Shown here: positions 1 through 11,891 of the stretch, in pieces
Layout of the letters: each line of letters starts with the position of its first letter
Numbering within the stretch: position 1 is the stretch's first letter
Origin: Clavulina sp. PMI_390
Lineage: Eukaryota > Basidiomycota > Agaricomycetes > Cantharellales > Hydnaceae
Assembly (NCBI GenBank): GCA_015039315.1
Contig: WIDE01000082.1
Span: 52,231-116,230 of the forward strand
Direction: 5' to 3'
Length of the DNA stretch: 64,000 nucleotides
The notes under the pieces: generated by a model
The model's input: the letters and a program-made list of their open reading frames with translations, nothing else
Database searches by the model: none
Told to the model about the DNA's origin: nothing
Translations under genes and position numbers: made by a program

Positions 1-625
1 AAGCTCTACTTGCAAGAAGGAGAGTTTGTTGACTCTGTGTATCCTTACGAGTCATTCCTGGCCAGGTTGGAAGTTCCCAGCTTGCGGGAAGTATCTCTTG
101 AGATGGCAGGCCTAGATCTGACTGGGGTCTCAGTAATGTTGGTGAGCGACCATTTTCATATGAGTTGAGTCTCTTATGCCCTCTGACGTTCTTCCTAACA
201 TCTGAGTAGGCTGCGCTTCCAGGTTCCGTCTCACAACTCCGCGTTTGTTCGATTTCATCCCCCGAAGTCGTTGGAGTTCCCTTGATGATCGTGAAAGGTC
301 TACTTTCTCAGCCAAGTGGTAGGCTCCTAGTGCCTTACCTTCGCCACCTTGAATGTTCAGTGGGAGTATCGAGCACACACATCTCTCCCAAGGATGTGCA
401 AACGTTATTCATTACGCCTTACCAGTCACAATTTGAGGTGGCCCTCATAGAGATGCTGAAGGAAAGGAAACTCGTGAGGGTCCAGTTACCAGTGGTCTCC
501 ACTGCTTGTATTCAGCTCGCCGCCCAGCATGGTGTCGAGGTTGTGGTATGGAGGTCCAATTTCGCGGGTTTTTGGTTCGCGTGCTTATCAATCTCCTCCG
601 TTATTAGGGTGATAGCCCTGGCTGA
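1..625 (+). CDS. F-box/LRR family protein, 3' part only (left-edge truncated)
   Basis: Only the C-terminal LRR-like part is present. Three exons are proposed: 1-141 (open from the edge, ending at an ATG TTG before GTGAGC), 210-545, and a mini-exon 608-625 ending in TGA. Introns are 68 and 62 nt and all junctions are phase 0. Exon 2 is 336 nt, the same length as exon 2 of the gene at 16647. It shows the family signature: a leucine-rich stretch ending RHLEC, then KLVRVQLPVV and AQHGVEVV. The last exon gives GDSPG, matching the start (GD..) of the conserved family tail. The F-box lies outside the window. Function is inferred from the family: substrate receptor of an SCF ubiquitin ligase. Confidence 0.6.
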
Positions 626-813
626 CACCATCAAACACCTCCTAAATCTCGGCCTCTTGACTGGCTCCCTCCGCACAACCAACTCTGGTTGAATGTCTTG
701 TATCGCCCCTTCCACTATCCCAGGACTGATGGTGCTCAAGGTTCCCACTGTGAGCTTTTCCTAACGAGTGACCCAGCCGATATTGATTGACAAGCTCAGA
801 ACTTCCTATGGTA

Positions 814-1607
814 CTAAATGTCCAATTTATACACAAATAGCCTGTTATCGGTTCGTCCGTCGTGGGTTTTAGTAAGGTCTCCAGGCAGCCTTGATACACC
901 AACAAATTTCAACCCGACCTTGAGAGCGACTTTTTGGCTCCCAATATTGTCCCAGAAGGCTACGGAGACGAAGTGCCTTGCCCCTAAGTGAGGGACAGCC
1001 CACTCATAAATGATGAACCTCATGATCGCAGTCATCAGACCTCGGCCATGTACACTGGGATCAAGTCGGACTGGGGTTATCATGGAGTGTATTAAGTAGC
1101 CAATACTTAAAAGGTAGCGAGTGATGGGAGAAGCGTGTACTCACATGCAAGCGCCCACATAATAGTCGGATCTCCGGCCTCCTTCGCAAGATTCTCCTCC
1201 TCAGCCTTCCGCCTTTCATCCAGGTCTTCTACCTCGTGATACCAGCTTCGATTAACCCATGCGTCGCCGCGGTAAACCTCACTACCATCCTCCAAGACTT
1301 CACGAACACTCATCACAGGCATACTCCTGGCAACATAGTCCTTGTCACCTGCGATGACCTTGTCGCGTATCTCGCTCCAAGCTTTCTCGCAAGAAGGGAG
1401 CTGACGCGCGGAGATGGTTTCTCGTACAGCTTCCTCGCTATATGGGTAGGTCGGTGCGGAGAGGAATGGCCAGACGCTGTGGGAGTTAAGCATCTTTGCC
1501 ATGAGAGGCACATCGCTGAGACGAGGTGCCGTGATGCGAATGTGCTCGAAGGGAGCCGCGAGCTGCAAGTAAGGCTCTTTGGTTTCGGAATAGACTTTGA
1601 GAGCCAT
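814..1607 (-). CDS. GNAT-family N-acetyltransferase
   Basis: Two exons on the minus strand, 1607-1145 and 1070-814, with a 74-nt GTGAGT..CAG intron; spliced length is 720 nt (239 aa). The start is the ATG of MALKVYSETKEP; an in-frame upstream ATG would add 28 residues that do not look protein-like. The second exon carries the acetyl-CoA binding motif A as RLDPSVHGRGLMTAIMRF (R/Q-x-x-G-x-G/A type). It is followed by FWDNIGSQKVALKVGLKFVG, the motif-B asparagine/GF-like pattern of the RimJ/RimL-like Acetyltransf_3 group. The acetyl acceptor cannot be told from sequence. The gene is convergent with the F-box fragment to its left. The splice join restores the GNAT core, which supports the model. 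Confidence 0.6.
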
Positions 1608-2409
1608 GAGTGAGGCAAGGAGAATATGTCTAAGGAGCTGAGGGTGTAGGTGCAGAGGGATGGGGGAGTGCGTCGCGCAGAGACATGGCAAAAGAAGCAG
1701 AGAATTTATAGCGCGCTAACTTGAAAACTCTCGAATGGAGTCATCCTAGGTGTATTCATGACTGTTAAAAATGAATTAGATGACCAGGATCGGCATCGGG
1801 CAAACAAGCCCCGCAATCAATCGATCCCACAGCGAGAAGGCTGTTATGACTCAGAATGGCGTGACGTTTTCACAACATCTCTGATTCTCTATAATTATGA
1901 GCGTACCGAGATGTACGAACCGTTTCGTCGGGACAATGAATAGAACGCTAGTACAGCGGGGGGCAGGCATTCATACGGCCTTCCATTTCCAATTGCTATA
2001 ACTTTCAGTCCCTGCGAGAAATAAACAACTTGACAGCCAGACCGACCGCAAGCATGCTCAATAAGAACTGAGATCCACAAAGATAAAGTCCGACGGAGAG
2101 TCTGAAAGCCAACCATATGGTATTTGACCTACATCATGATGATGCATAAGATAGGTGATTCATCCCACCGAAGAAAAAAAAACAACTTCAGCAGGTCAAG
2201 GTGGAGGCTTCAGTGCGGAGCCGATCGATTTCACACGATCATTCCTAACGACGGTTGTCATACTGAGGTTCCACTCACTGCCTCCGTCCAAAGGCCCTTG
2301 CACTCCATATCGCGCGTCATATTCGAGAAGTTAGGAAGTCTCCGCACGCGAGCACTAATACTGCTTCAGGGAGATCTCCATTGTTGATGTCTATTCAGGC
2401 CCTTGGAAG
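1608..2409. other. intergenic, no supported gene
   Basis: About 800 bases between the acetyltransferase start and the next F-box locus. Short open frames here show no recognisable domain and no splice-supported extension. The left part should hold the acetyltransferase promoter; I see no convincing TATA box. Confidence 0.5.
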
Positions 2410-3749
2410 ATGTCCTCAGCCGTCAAAGCCGTCCCTTTGGATGTCCTCATGGACATTATCGAACTGGTGACAGACCACAATAATCATCGTCAAACGCTCC
2501 ATCTCCTCCGAGTTTCGTCTCTGTGGCGCTCGGCTACACTATCACTTCATCATTTGTTCACTCACGCGGATTGGACAAGGTGGCACCCTGAGCTCCTCAC
2601 GCTTTGATGTTCGCGAGCAAAGCCCCAACTCTTGTCGATCACACTCCGTGATGAGACCCTAATATCCCTTTCGCATGGCTTTAATCCCGTCAACTTCCCA
2701 CTTCATCAACGCTCTCTTCATTACTGCAGAGCTCTCATCGAGGCATTAGTTGCGGCTATCCCGAGTGCGAGAAACATGCGAATACTTGCCAAGAGTAACG
2801 ATGAGATTTGTTTTTGCTAAAAAGCTTTCAAATCTTCGGGGGCTCAAAATAAATCGCAATTCTTTCTGGTCGGAAAGGATAACTCTGGACAGTCCAAATC
2901 TCCGTAAGCTTTCGGTTTGGGGTCTGACAGTTGACTCCCAAACACCGCTTAAGCGTGTCAAGGCCTTCAAGCTCCAGAACCTACCCTCACCGGGTCCGTT
3001 ATACACTTGGCCCCAGTTATGTCGGACAGTGCTTACCTCGATCCCAGCGATTCGGGAGCTTTCCCTATCCACCGCTTCATTTACATTCATTATTCCGCCC
3101 GTGCATACTATTGCCTCGCTCAGAAAATTGACCCTTTCACATCCAGAAGAGGAAAGAGTCAACAGCTGGCCAGTGTTTACTACGATGCTGCAGAATCTAA
3201 ACTTACCGCGTTTGGAAGAGCTTTGCTTTCGTAACGGGTTCAGAAATACGGAGAGGGATGGGTTCGACGACCTAATGGTAAGGCTGACACCTTATATAAC
3301 GCTGTTATCTCGCATCTCACTCCGTAATCTCAGGACGCCCTTCCCAGGTCGATCGTGCATTTGAGACTTGGTCCCGGTTTGACGAGCGACGCCGTAGCGT
3401 TTCCTCATGTACTCCTTGGCCATATCCTCTCCGTTGGCAACCTTCCGAACCTCGCTGATTTGGATTGTCGACTGGACGATGTCTGGCCTAGTGAATCGCC
3501 AGCTGTCCTCGAGGACCCGATTGTGTCGATCTCGAGAGAGCTCTCATACAGTTATCCGCAAGAACGAAGGTGGCGCGAATTAAAATTCCGATTCTTTCAT
3601 TATCATGCATCGAGACACTGCATGATCAGTATGGTATCGAAGTCGAGGTATGTAGTTTGTCCCGTAGGTCACTGTGACTTTGGGGGCATTGGATTGACAC
3701 GAATCGATTCTAGGCCGAGATGTTGCACCCCATCGTGTCATATGGCTGA
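2410..3749 (+). pseudogene. F-box/LRR family pseudogene (nonsense codon and frameshifts)
   Basis: The family layout is complete but broken. The N-terminus reads MSSAVKAVPLDVLMDIIELV, followed by the conserved LFTHADWTRWHPELL. The tryptophan codon of the family motif LWCSRA is TGA at about 2605-2607. The frame shifts again near 2810, and exon 2 (3334-3647, 314 nt instead of 321) changes frame near its end. Splice sites are still recognisable: intron 3278-3333 (56 nt) and intron 3648-3713 (66 nt). The mini-exon at 3714-3749 encodes AEMLHPIVSYG, matching the family C-terminus. Exon 1 is 868 nt, not a multiple of three. Preserved splice sites with a broken frame point to fairly recent decay. Confidence 0.75.
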
Positions 3750-4220
3750 GCCCATGTTGGTGTATTTGGAGAGCTGAGATGGTATTGTATCATCGATCGC
3801 AGGTATTCTCACCCAATTATTATGCAGTAAAGGTCGAGAGCTTGCTCCGAACCAGCGAGGTAGGAGAAAAAACACAATCATGGCCCACATGACCCTGTAG
3901 TTCCGCCCACTATACAAGGCAGAGTGTTGAGACAAGATTCTACTTGTTTGCCTCACTTTTTTTTCTGGCTATGGGTAGGGGCATTCCCGCTCCCTCTCAT
4001 TTCATACTTGCCCTTTATTCAGGCCATCGTTTTTTTCAAATACGAAAAGGACCTCTTCCTCACTGACCTCTTCCTCACTAAGGAAGAGGTCCCCAACTGA
4101 GGAATCCTCAGTTGGTGGCATATCTGAAACGTCTCGAACCAGACTCACAGCAACGCGAACGAGCACTCCACCAGGAAGACATCCGAGAGACCTAATGTAC
4201 ATGGAAGGGATGGCGCCTAA
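3750..4220. other. intergenic, no supported gene
   Basis: Spacer between the F-box pseudogene and the MITE. It includes a short direct repeat of the GACCTCTTCCTCACT type around 4050-4090 and its inverted counterpart. No coding signal was recognised. Confidence 0.5.
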
Positions 4221-4831
4221 GGCTCCGTTCGGCAAACGAAATTAGGGGAAATTAGTGGAAATTAGCGACAAAATTAGGACTAAACTTATCCTCGAAATTA
4301 GGTCACACATATGGTGACATTGGGAGCTGCATTTGATAACCTAGGCCATTGCGCTGTTCTGGCGTCGTAGGGATGCAAGATCATACATAGCAAGCCTTCA
4401 ATTCTATTAATCTGAGTGATATCAAGGATGCAAGCCAACTACATGGATCTGCTACATGTCTTCTACCCGCAATCAGGACTGGCACGACAATGTATTTGAG
4501 TCAACTGCCAACAAGTGGCTGCTATCATAAAGGGATAGGTTTGTGGATGACGCACAAAAGCTGCACGGGAGAGTGTCGGTGATATCATAACAAGTTGGAG
4601 GCAGTTCACGAATGTTGCCAGGATAGCCGTGAAGGTGCCCAGGGCTGTTTGGCGATGCATCGGGATGTAAAGTCGACGTCGGAGCAGGTGACGTGGCCAA
4701 AAAAGGATTTGATTTGGTATTCTCTTAGACCCTGTGAGCCAGAGTGTGACCTAATTTCGAGGATAAGTTTGCTCCTAATTTTGTCGCTAATTTCCACTAA
4801 TTTCCTCTAATTTCGTTTGCCGAACGGAGCC
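4221..4831. mobile_element. PIF/Harbinger-like MITE with 88-bp terminal inverted repeats
   Basis: A 611-bp element bounded by 88-bp inverted repeats (4221-4308 and 4744-4831) that differ at only about three positions. The termini read GGCTCCGTTCGGC and are flanked by TAA on both sides (4218-4220 and 4832-4834). A 3-bp TWA target duplication with GG-starting ends is typical of PIF/Harbinger elements. The repeats contain a degenerate array built on AAATTAG. The interior encodes nothing recognisable, so the copy is non-autonomous. It lies between two decayed F-box loci. Confidence 0.8.
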
Positions 4832-4979
4832 TAAAGGGTGTTGGTCGTTTCACACGGTCCTCCACCAGCCGAACGGCAACGGTTGCGACCCAGTGCCATT
4901 TTGTCTATCTGGACGCACTGGAGGTCTATAACATAATGGATCCACCACCAGAGAGGGTCATCTGTGCGTAGACCACGAC

Positions 4980-6357
4980 GTGTCATCTAGTTATCATCTA
5001 ACCAATGGACCAGCCTCGTCCTCGTACATCGAGACTCTACCAGCCGAAGTTCTCGGCGAGATCTTCGAGTCGACAGCTGGACCCAAGGATACCCATCAAA
5101 TACACCACATCCTTCAGGTCTCCTCACTATGGCGTTCAGTTGCTTTATCGCGCTCTTGTTTGTTCACTCATGCGGACTGGACAATGTGGCATCCCGAACT
5201 CATCAAGCTATGGTGCTCTCGTGCAAAACTTCACCCCTTATCAATCAATCTCTGTAGCGACTCTCTCATCGCCCTTGCGCATGGGATCGATCAACAAAAC
5301 TTCCCTTATCATCGGCGGTCCCCTGAATACTGCACTGCTCTCATCGAGCTACTGTCTGCCGCGGTATCGAACGCCGAAAGCCTTCAGATAGTCTCGGAAA
5401 ACTATGATGAGTTTGTCGCCATCAGATCTATCTTTGAAAACGGTTTACCAAACCTGCAGGTGCTCAAACTGAAGCGCGAGCCGTACTGGTCTGAAAGGAT
5501 CACGTTAAACTGCCCTAATCTCCGCGCACTCTCAGTTTCGGGACTTGTGCTTGACTGTAAAACACCCCTCACTCATCTTGAGGTCCTTGAACACGAAAAC
5601 CTCCCCTCGTGGGGTGTCTCGTACAGTTGGCTAGAATTATGTGGGGCAGTGCTCACATCGATTCCAGCCCTTCGAGAGCTGTATCTTTCGATCACCGCGT
5701 ATTCGATAATCACCCCACCAGTGCACCGCATTCCCTCTCTCAGAAAGCTGACCCTTTCACACCTAGAAGATGAGGACTACAATAGCTCGTCTATATTCAG
5801 GTCAATGCTAGAGAATCTCGATATACCAGACTTAGAAGAGCTTCGATTTCGGGATGGCTTCAGAAACACAGACAGGCATGGCTTTGAGGACCTATTCGTA
5901 AGATTTCACTCTCAACTCTCGAGGCTGCCTGACCCAATGATCACATTCCAGAAGGCCCTTCCTCAGTCCCTTCTCCATCTGGAGATTGGTCCAGGCTTAC
6001 TGAGCGATATTGTGGCGTTTCCTCTGATGGTCATCGGCCATCTCCTCTCAGACGGTGGACCACCTCACCTTGCATGTCTGGACTGTCGGCTAGATGACGT
6101 CTGGCCATACGAATTGCCAGATGCCCTTGACGCTCCAGAGCGCGTTGATCTTGAGCGGGCTCTGATAGAGTTATCGTCGGAGAGGAGTCTCCCGAATTCA
6201 GGTCCCGATCCTTTCCTCGTCATGCCTAGAAACCCTAAGGAATCAATATGGCGTTGACGTTGAGGTGTGTTGAGAAATCGTGTTGTGCTGGTTTTTGATG
6301 CTCTAGACTGACCGGCCCTGGTCTCAGGCTGAGATAATACACCCTATTATGTCATAG
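4980..6357 (+). pseudogene. F-box/LRR family gene, probably decayed (no ATG, one-base frameshift)
   Basis: A nearly complete family member of three exons: 4980-5897, 5952-6264 and 6328-6357. Introns are 54 and 63 nt; the last exon encodes AEIIHPIMS. The F-box region reads IETLPAEVLGEIFESTA, followed by LFTHADWTMWHPELIKLWCSRAKL and the LRR-like part. Two faults are visible. The position of the initiator is GTG (GTG TCA TCT, where the paralogue at 2410 has ATG TCC TCA), with no in-frame ATG nearby. Exon 2 is 313 nt rather than 321 and carries one extra base near 6183-6190; dropping it restores VSRIQVPIL and the conserved RNQYGVDVEV. A sequencing error in exon 2 cannot be excluded. Confidence 0.65.
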
Positions 6358-7654
6358 AAACCCGAAGTTACAGCGGGCAGGAAAGGCTGACACAGTCCTA
6401 GCTCACTAAGGGAGCATGCGAGTGAAAACTCCACAGCGCGCCGAGTTAACTTACCGGCTTGGGAAGGATATGCGCAGGAAATTAGGGGCCTGAACAGGCA
6501 TTATATCTTGGATGCGATCTATACTATTGTATGCTATATTATCTCCTTACCACACTGCAAGTATTTTCTCTGTCTTCATGGAGTACAGTGAGGCACAAGA
6601 ATGCGCTCAGCGCCGGCGGGGTCCGATCCCGATCATCACTCAATGAAAACGAAGGCCTCCTCTCGCTATATATAGTATATCATGGGGATAGACGGCTTCT
6701 TCTTTCCATCCCCTTTGCTCATTTAAGTCATTGTCATCGTTTTGGGACTCAGATGAGCAAGTTTTGTTATTATTGAACTTTCGCCGCTCCTAGATTTCGG
6801 AGATGATCTTAATCGGAATCCCTCTTAACTTTATCTAACCATTGTTCTCTATAATATATTTGGACGGCGATGATCTCTTACTACATGGGCCGTAGTCGCA
6901 TTGAGACTGATCTCAACGCAGTCACGTGAGTGTGTTGACACCGAGAACGCAATACGGCGGCCACTTACTGCCATCAACTGCACCCCAATCGGAATCCGCG
7001 GGAGGCCAGCTAGTCCGAGGATACCTGCATGAAAACGAGCATTCCGATCACTAACCGTGGTTTCAGTGCGATTCTCTGTACCATGAGTCATCAAACCTGA
7101 GCCAATTTCATTCGTTGGCGACGATGAACGATGCGCGCTCGGCGCGGTTTTCGGCATTGACGACACCGCTCCCAATGACTAAGTCAGCCAACTTGAAAAT
7201 ATCTCTGGAGTTAGGAATCTGAGAGTTGTGACGCTCCAAGTGGCTCAGGGCTCGTTCCCGAGAAAAACCTCGCTGCGGTCAAATTTGTTGACTCTGGCAG
7301 GTTGGCTCACATTTCGCCTAATTTTTACCTCAACCTCTTTCCGATTGCGAACGGAGGGGCCCAAATGGCTGATGTCATGTCCGCTTCCGACTTCACCGTC
7401 CTCCTTAATCAGTCCATAGTATCCTCCATCAGGCGATTTTGTCTCTGTCTCACTTCATTTCTGGTGCATCACTCATGAGTCCGATGTGCTAATCGTGACT
7501 CCGAGGCTTCAGGATGCCAGACGACCTTAAAAGAGGTCTGGGGTCTGCTTCCAAGTCCCCATCACTCACCTTCTCCTCTTCTCCCTCTCTCCCTTACCCA
7601 GCTCACTCGGACTCACCGCTCAACGACCAAGCACCTCCACATTCATCAATCACC
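6358..7654. other. intergenic, no supported gene
   Basis: A 1.3-kb gap with a minus-strand open frame of 108 codons (7175-6849) that matches no family I know and has no convincing partner exon. The right part should contain the promoter and 5' leader of the sulfurase-like gene. The leader has an upstream in-frame ATG at 7514, which I did not choose as start. Confidence 0.4.
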
Positions 7655-9634
7655 ATGTCGTCTACCACCTCCCCCCGCAACGTCGCCATCCCTTACTCAA
7701 CCAAGACCCTCAAGCTTTCCTCGTTCTCCATTCCTTCCAAGGAATCAGCCAAGGCAGCCTCCCAACGCTTTGTTGCCGCCCACCCCACTTACCTCCAGAC
7801 ATCCGCCATTGATGACCTTCGTCGCCGCGAATTCACTCGTCTAGACAAGAGCGGTGTCTATCTCGACTATACAGGCGCTGGTCTGTACCCTGAGTCTCTG
7901 ATTCGGGAGCACACCGATCTTCTCCTCCAGAATGTCTTCGGCAACCCACATTCAGCTTCCCCAAGGTTCGAATACTTTTCTCCTTTCAAACGTCACCGAC
8001 CGATATCTGATTTGACTATCCTCTCTAGCTCTGTCCTTTCATCCAAATACGCTCACGCCGCTCGCCTCGCGGTTCTCAACTTCTTCGACGCCGACCCCAG
8101 CGAGTACGAGGTCGTTTTCACAACGAACGCTAGTACCGCCCTCCGCATCGTCGCGGAGTCCTACCCCTACTCTAAGGGCGCTGAATCGAAGCTCATCCTC
8201 CCTACCGATGCCCACAACTCCGTCAACGGCATGCGGGAGTTCGCCCTCAAAGCCGGCGCAAAAGTAACTTATGTCCCTATGGAAGCTCCTGGAAAGCAAA
8301 CATTCAAAGCTCCCGAGGATGGCGACGAAAGTCTCTATGTGCTTACTGGCCAATCCAACCTTTCCGGACTCAAGGGCAATCTGGCCCTTCTGGCCGAGGC
8401 CAAAGCCCGCGGATATAATACTCTTCTCGACGCCGCAGCCCTCGCACCGACCACCGCCATTTCGCTCCGATCGCTCAATGGATCTGTGGATGCTATGGCA
8501 ATCAGCCTCTACAAGCTTATCGGCTACCCCACTGGCATTGGTTGCCTTGTGGCCAAGAAGGAGTTCCTGACCAAGCTGCAGAAGCCTTGGTTCAGTGGAG
8601 GCTCAGTCCTCGTCGTTCAGGTACGTCTTCATCTGTGGATACGATTCAATACAATCTTACTGACAACGCATCGACGGATTCATTCAGGCACCCAACATGG
8701 GCCGTCTCCTTCTTGATGGCCATGAGCGCTGGGAGGATGGGACAGTCAACTTCCTTTCGTGAGTCACAGCCTCCTGAACATGATGTGCGAGCCAAATTAC
8801 TAACCGATGATCTCACCCCGGTCATTTCCATCTTCTTCATCCGCATCCCCCCGCCGATCACCTCGCACCCCCTAATCTCATCGCCAACCATGCGCATTTG
8901 TGTGATTGCTTTGTCCACGCCGCTCCCTCAGTCTCATCGCTGTGCCCCGCGGCCTCCAAATCCTCCACAACCACCTCCCCACTTTGGCTCAGCGCCTCCC
9001 TCTGTTGATGCACTTCACCCTCTCATCGCTTGCATCACTCAAGCACTCTAACGGCAAGCCTGTTGTAGACCTCCACTCCCCCTCAGGCCCTGATGAGTAT
9101 TCGCCCTCGACCCACGGTGCTGTTATCAGCATGTCTTTCCTCAAGCCTTCGGGCGAGCGCTTCCTCCCTCATGACATCGAGAATGCCGCGTCGCGCGCTA
9201 ACATCCACGTTCGTGCTGGATGCCTGTGCAACCCTGGCGCCTCCACCACGCTCACTGGGATGACCGAGATGCTCAACAACTTTGACATGAAGCGCATCGA
9301 TGCTAACGGCAAGCAGGACACTCCCGCATCCGTCACCGAGTCGTATGCCTCGAACGAGGATATGGAGTGGTTCATTCGCGATGGCGGAGTGGTTCGCATG
9401 GGCTTTGGACTTGCCAGCGCCATCTCTGATGCTGCAGCTTTTGTCGAGTTTGCCCGCACGTTCGTTGACGTGTCGGAAGCGACGAAGGATGGGAAGACCG
9501 TCGGTGCTCCTAAGCTCAAGAAGATCGCTGATGCCGAGATCTTCCGCGAAGACCTCCCTGCTCTGAGGAAGAGGGACTCGTCTGTGTTCACCAGGCTTCG
9601 TGGGATGCGCCGACGGGTCTCGCAAATCTTCTAA
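7655..9634 (+). CDS. molybdenum cofactor sulfurase-like PLP enzyme (aminotransferase class V), no MOSC domain
   Basis: Four exons (7655-7965, 8029-8620, 8688-8758, 8932-9634) give 558 aa; introns are 63, 67 and 173 nt. The start at 7655 has a CACCATGTCG context; an upstream in-frame ATG at 7514 would add 47 Ser/Pro-rich residues. Family features: LDYTGAGLYP near the N-terminus, TTNASTALRIVAE, the PLP lysine in SLYKLIGYPTGIG (about Lys266), and RAGCLCNPGA (Cys422 and Cys424). The latter matches the persulfide-bearing cysteine region of MOCOS/ABA3-type sulfurases. Known enzymes transfer sulfur from cysteine to Moco of xanthine dehydrogenase and aldehyde oxidase. The MOSC domain of canonical MOCOS is absent, so the acceptor is uncertain. 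The cytosol is the likely location (no targeting signal seen). Confidence 0.85.
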
Positions 9635-9873
9635 GCCTACTGTTTGATGTTTCTCATTCGATTTCTATTTCCTCCACCTCCGTTCCGGAAATATCTTCGC
9701 TCTTTGCTCCGTTTCCCCCGCTGAAATATCCTTATTGAACCATCCACTTGTATTAGTATTGCTTTACTGGTCCCCCCTAATAATACAACCACACATTACT
9801 CAAATTTCACTTCCCACGCTGCGAAATTCGTCACTGACACGTCTCACCAACTTCTCCGCCCAAACCATCGTCG

Positions 9874-11891
9874 ATGGCCACAAATTCCAATGTCCATAGG
9901 CTTCCGGAACAGACTCTGGCCCACGTGTTCCACCACTGCGATTATTCAGATATCGTAAAGTGCCGTATCGTAAGCCATCCTCAAAGGGGATGGTTGGTTG
10001 TTAATAATGATGTTAATCGGCTGGTGCTTCATTACCAGATATGCAGATACTGGCACAAGATCATAAGTGAATCTGTGTCCCTCCAGTACATTGTATGGCT
10101 CGGCATGTGTCTTCTTGAGGATGGTGATGCCTCTACTTTCCCCACATCATCTGCAGAACGACTAGCTGCACTTCTTTCCTGGAAGGCTGCTTGGGAGTCA
10201 TTCAAGCCCCGAAACTACGACATACTGCCCACTGAAGAGCTTTTTGACTTCAATATGCACCATGACGTTTTGGTGATGGAAACTGCAAATTCGGGTAACG
10301 ATATCGAGTTGTGGAAATACACTCCCTTCACCTCGTTTTCACAACCCTCAGGTTTTGTCACTCGCCTTGATCAACCCGTTCTACATACCGTCTTCCATCA
10401 CGACAGCATTGGGTATGTGGTCAATTACTACGATTGGGATCACGAATTTTGTGTTGTTGCAATGTAAGTTCGGTGTCGACGATCAAGTGCGCTCGACTGT
10501 TTACTTCCGTGATCAGGTGTGAGTTTGCAGAGATCCAGGGGCAATACTATATAAAACATTTGTCGGACGGAGACTACGGCAATCGTCTACCTGGAGCACC
10601 ATTTTTTGACGCTCGACAAGTGGCTCGCTCCGTCACTGGAGAGGATGTTTATGCAATAGGAGGATTTATGACTCCGAAGCCTGTGATATATGGAGAGCTC
10701 CTCTTTGTCCATCTATTCATCGGTAGCAATCAAACTACCAGCAAGTTCTACAACACCCTTGTCCCGTTTGTCGCCATTTGGAACTGGGAATCTGGTGCGC
10801 TGCTAGCGGTACGTATCAGAATATTATTAGAGACGCAGTTATTATCTCAAAATTCGATGGCGTTGAAGAGCTATGTTGGTGATGACTCAATCCAGGACGT
10901 CAAACTTCTATCGCCAACTTCGTTCGTCGTCGTCTCTTGCCAAGAATCGGTTGGCTGTCCGGCTGCCTCCATCCAGCTGTTTACTTTTGGCGGGGACGGC
11001 GATGGACCTTCCGCGCGACTGATTCGCACCTTTAATCTCCCCATGCTTCCTGACAACTCGAGCACAGCCGTGCGAGCTTCTGTGATGATGACTCGAGAGT
11101 ATAATCCGCTTAACAAAACGAAATCGGCAAAAGGACCTTTCTTTCACTCTAGAGACAGAAGAAATATGCTGATTTATATAATGTTACGTTTCCATCCTGG
11201 GCGTGATCAGCCGTTTCTGTCCGACAGTGACCATCAGTACACTTTCGTCTTCCCTGCGAGCATCCTCTCGGAGCCGTTTGATCCAAGATTTGGGGATGAT
11301 GACACGGTCTCATGGGAGCAATGGGGTGTCCATAGCGCATGCATTCACACCACCTGCTACACAGAGATGCCTCGACTGGCATTTTCTGACTCCCGAGTAA
11401 TATTCCTTGAGCAGTTTCTAAACAACACAGGTCACAGCGATCCAAAGCTCCTATTATTGGACTTCAATATACGTCCATATCAGCACTCGATTTACACTCG
11501 CTCCTGGCCAATCGCTCGAGGGGCTGCTGACGAAGAGTCAGAGCGGTGTAATCATGAGCGGGGAGATGAGGCTTTTCCTCTCCAAGTGTCCGACCTTCAT
11601 CAGGGGTTCGCTTCCCTAGCCCCTAATAGTTTATCCCAGCACCTCTTCTCTGGTTGCGATGATTGGATCAAGGTGCCAGGTCTCGCGTTTACCACGAGCG
11701 CACTAGCGTGCCCGGTACCGAGGATTGTCCCGTCAACTCCGATTATAATGGATTCAGAGCGCGTTATCATACAGGTCAGCGCTTATCCCACGTCTACTTA
11801 GATATTGAAGATCCTTACTTACAGCATCGATATGCCTGTTGTCCATGTGTAGGGGGAAGATCGCAGGCAGCTTCACATCCTCTCATTCTGA
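9874..11891 (+). CDS. F-box protein with a long C-terminal region
   Basis: The N-terminal F-box starts RLPEQTLAHVFHHCDYSDIV and continues, after splicing, as KCRIICRYWHKII. Proposed exons are 9874-9969, 10039-10463, 10517-10808, 10896-11774 and 11853-11891 (576 aa). The third intron (10809-10895) and the last one (11775-11852) are less certain because reading through them stays open for a while. The last exon gives GEDRRQLHILSF, a typical ending of this fungal F-box group. Read through instead, the protein stops at 11801. The C-terminal part has beta-propeller-like spacing but no clear WD repeat. Likely role, by family: substrate adaptor of an SCF ubiquitin ligase. This is a different F-box group from the LRR family around it. 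Confidence 0.6.

Noticed and set aside
6849..7175. Minus-strand open frame of 108 codons with a GLAGLPRIPIGVQLM-like stretch
   Set aside because: No recognised domain, no consistent partner exons, and no paralogue in the window; kept only as a note in the intergenic entry.
7514..7654. Upstream in-frame ATG of the sulfurase-like gene
   Set aside because: Adds 47 low-complexity residues in a poorer start context than CACCATGTCG at 7655; not excluded, only less likely.
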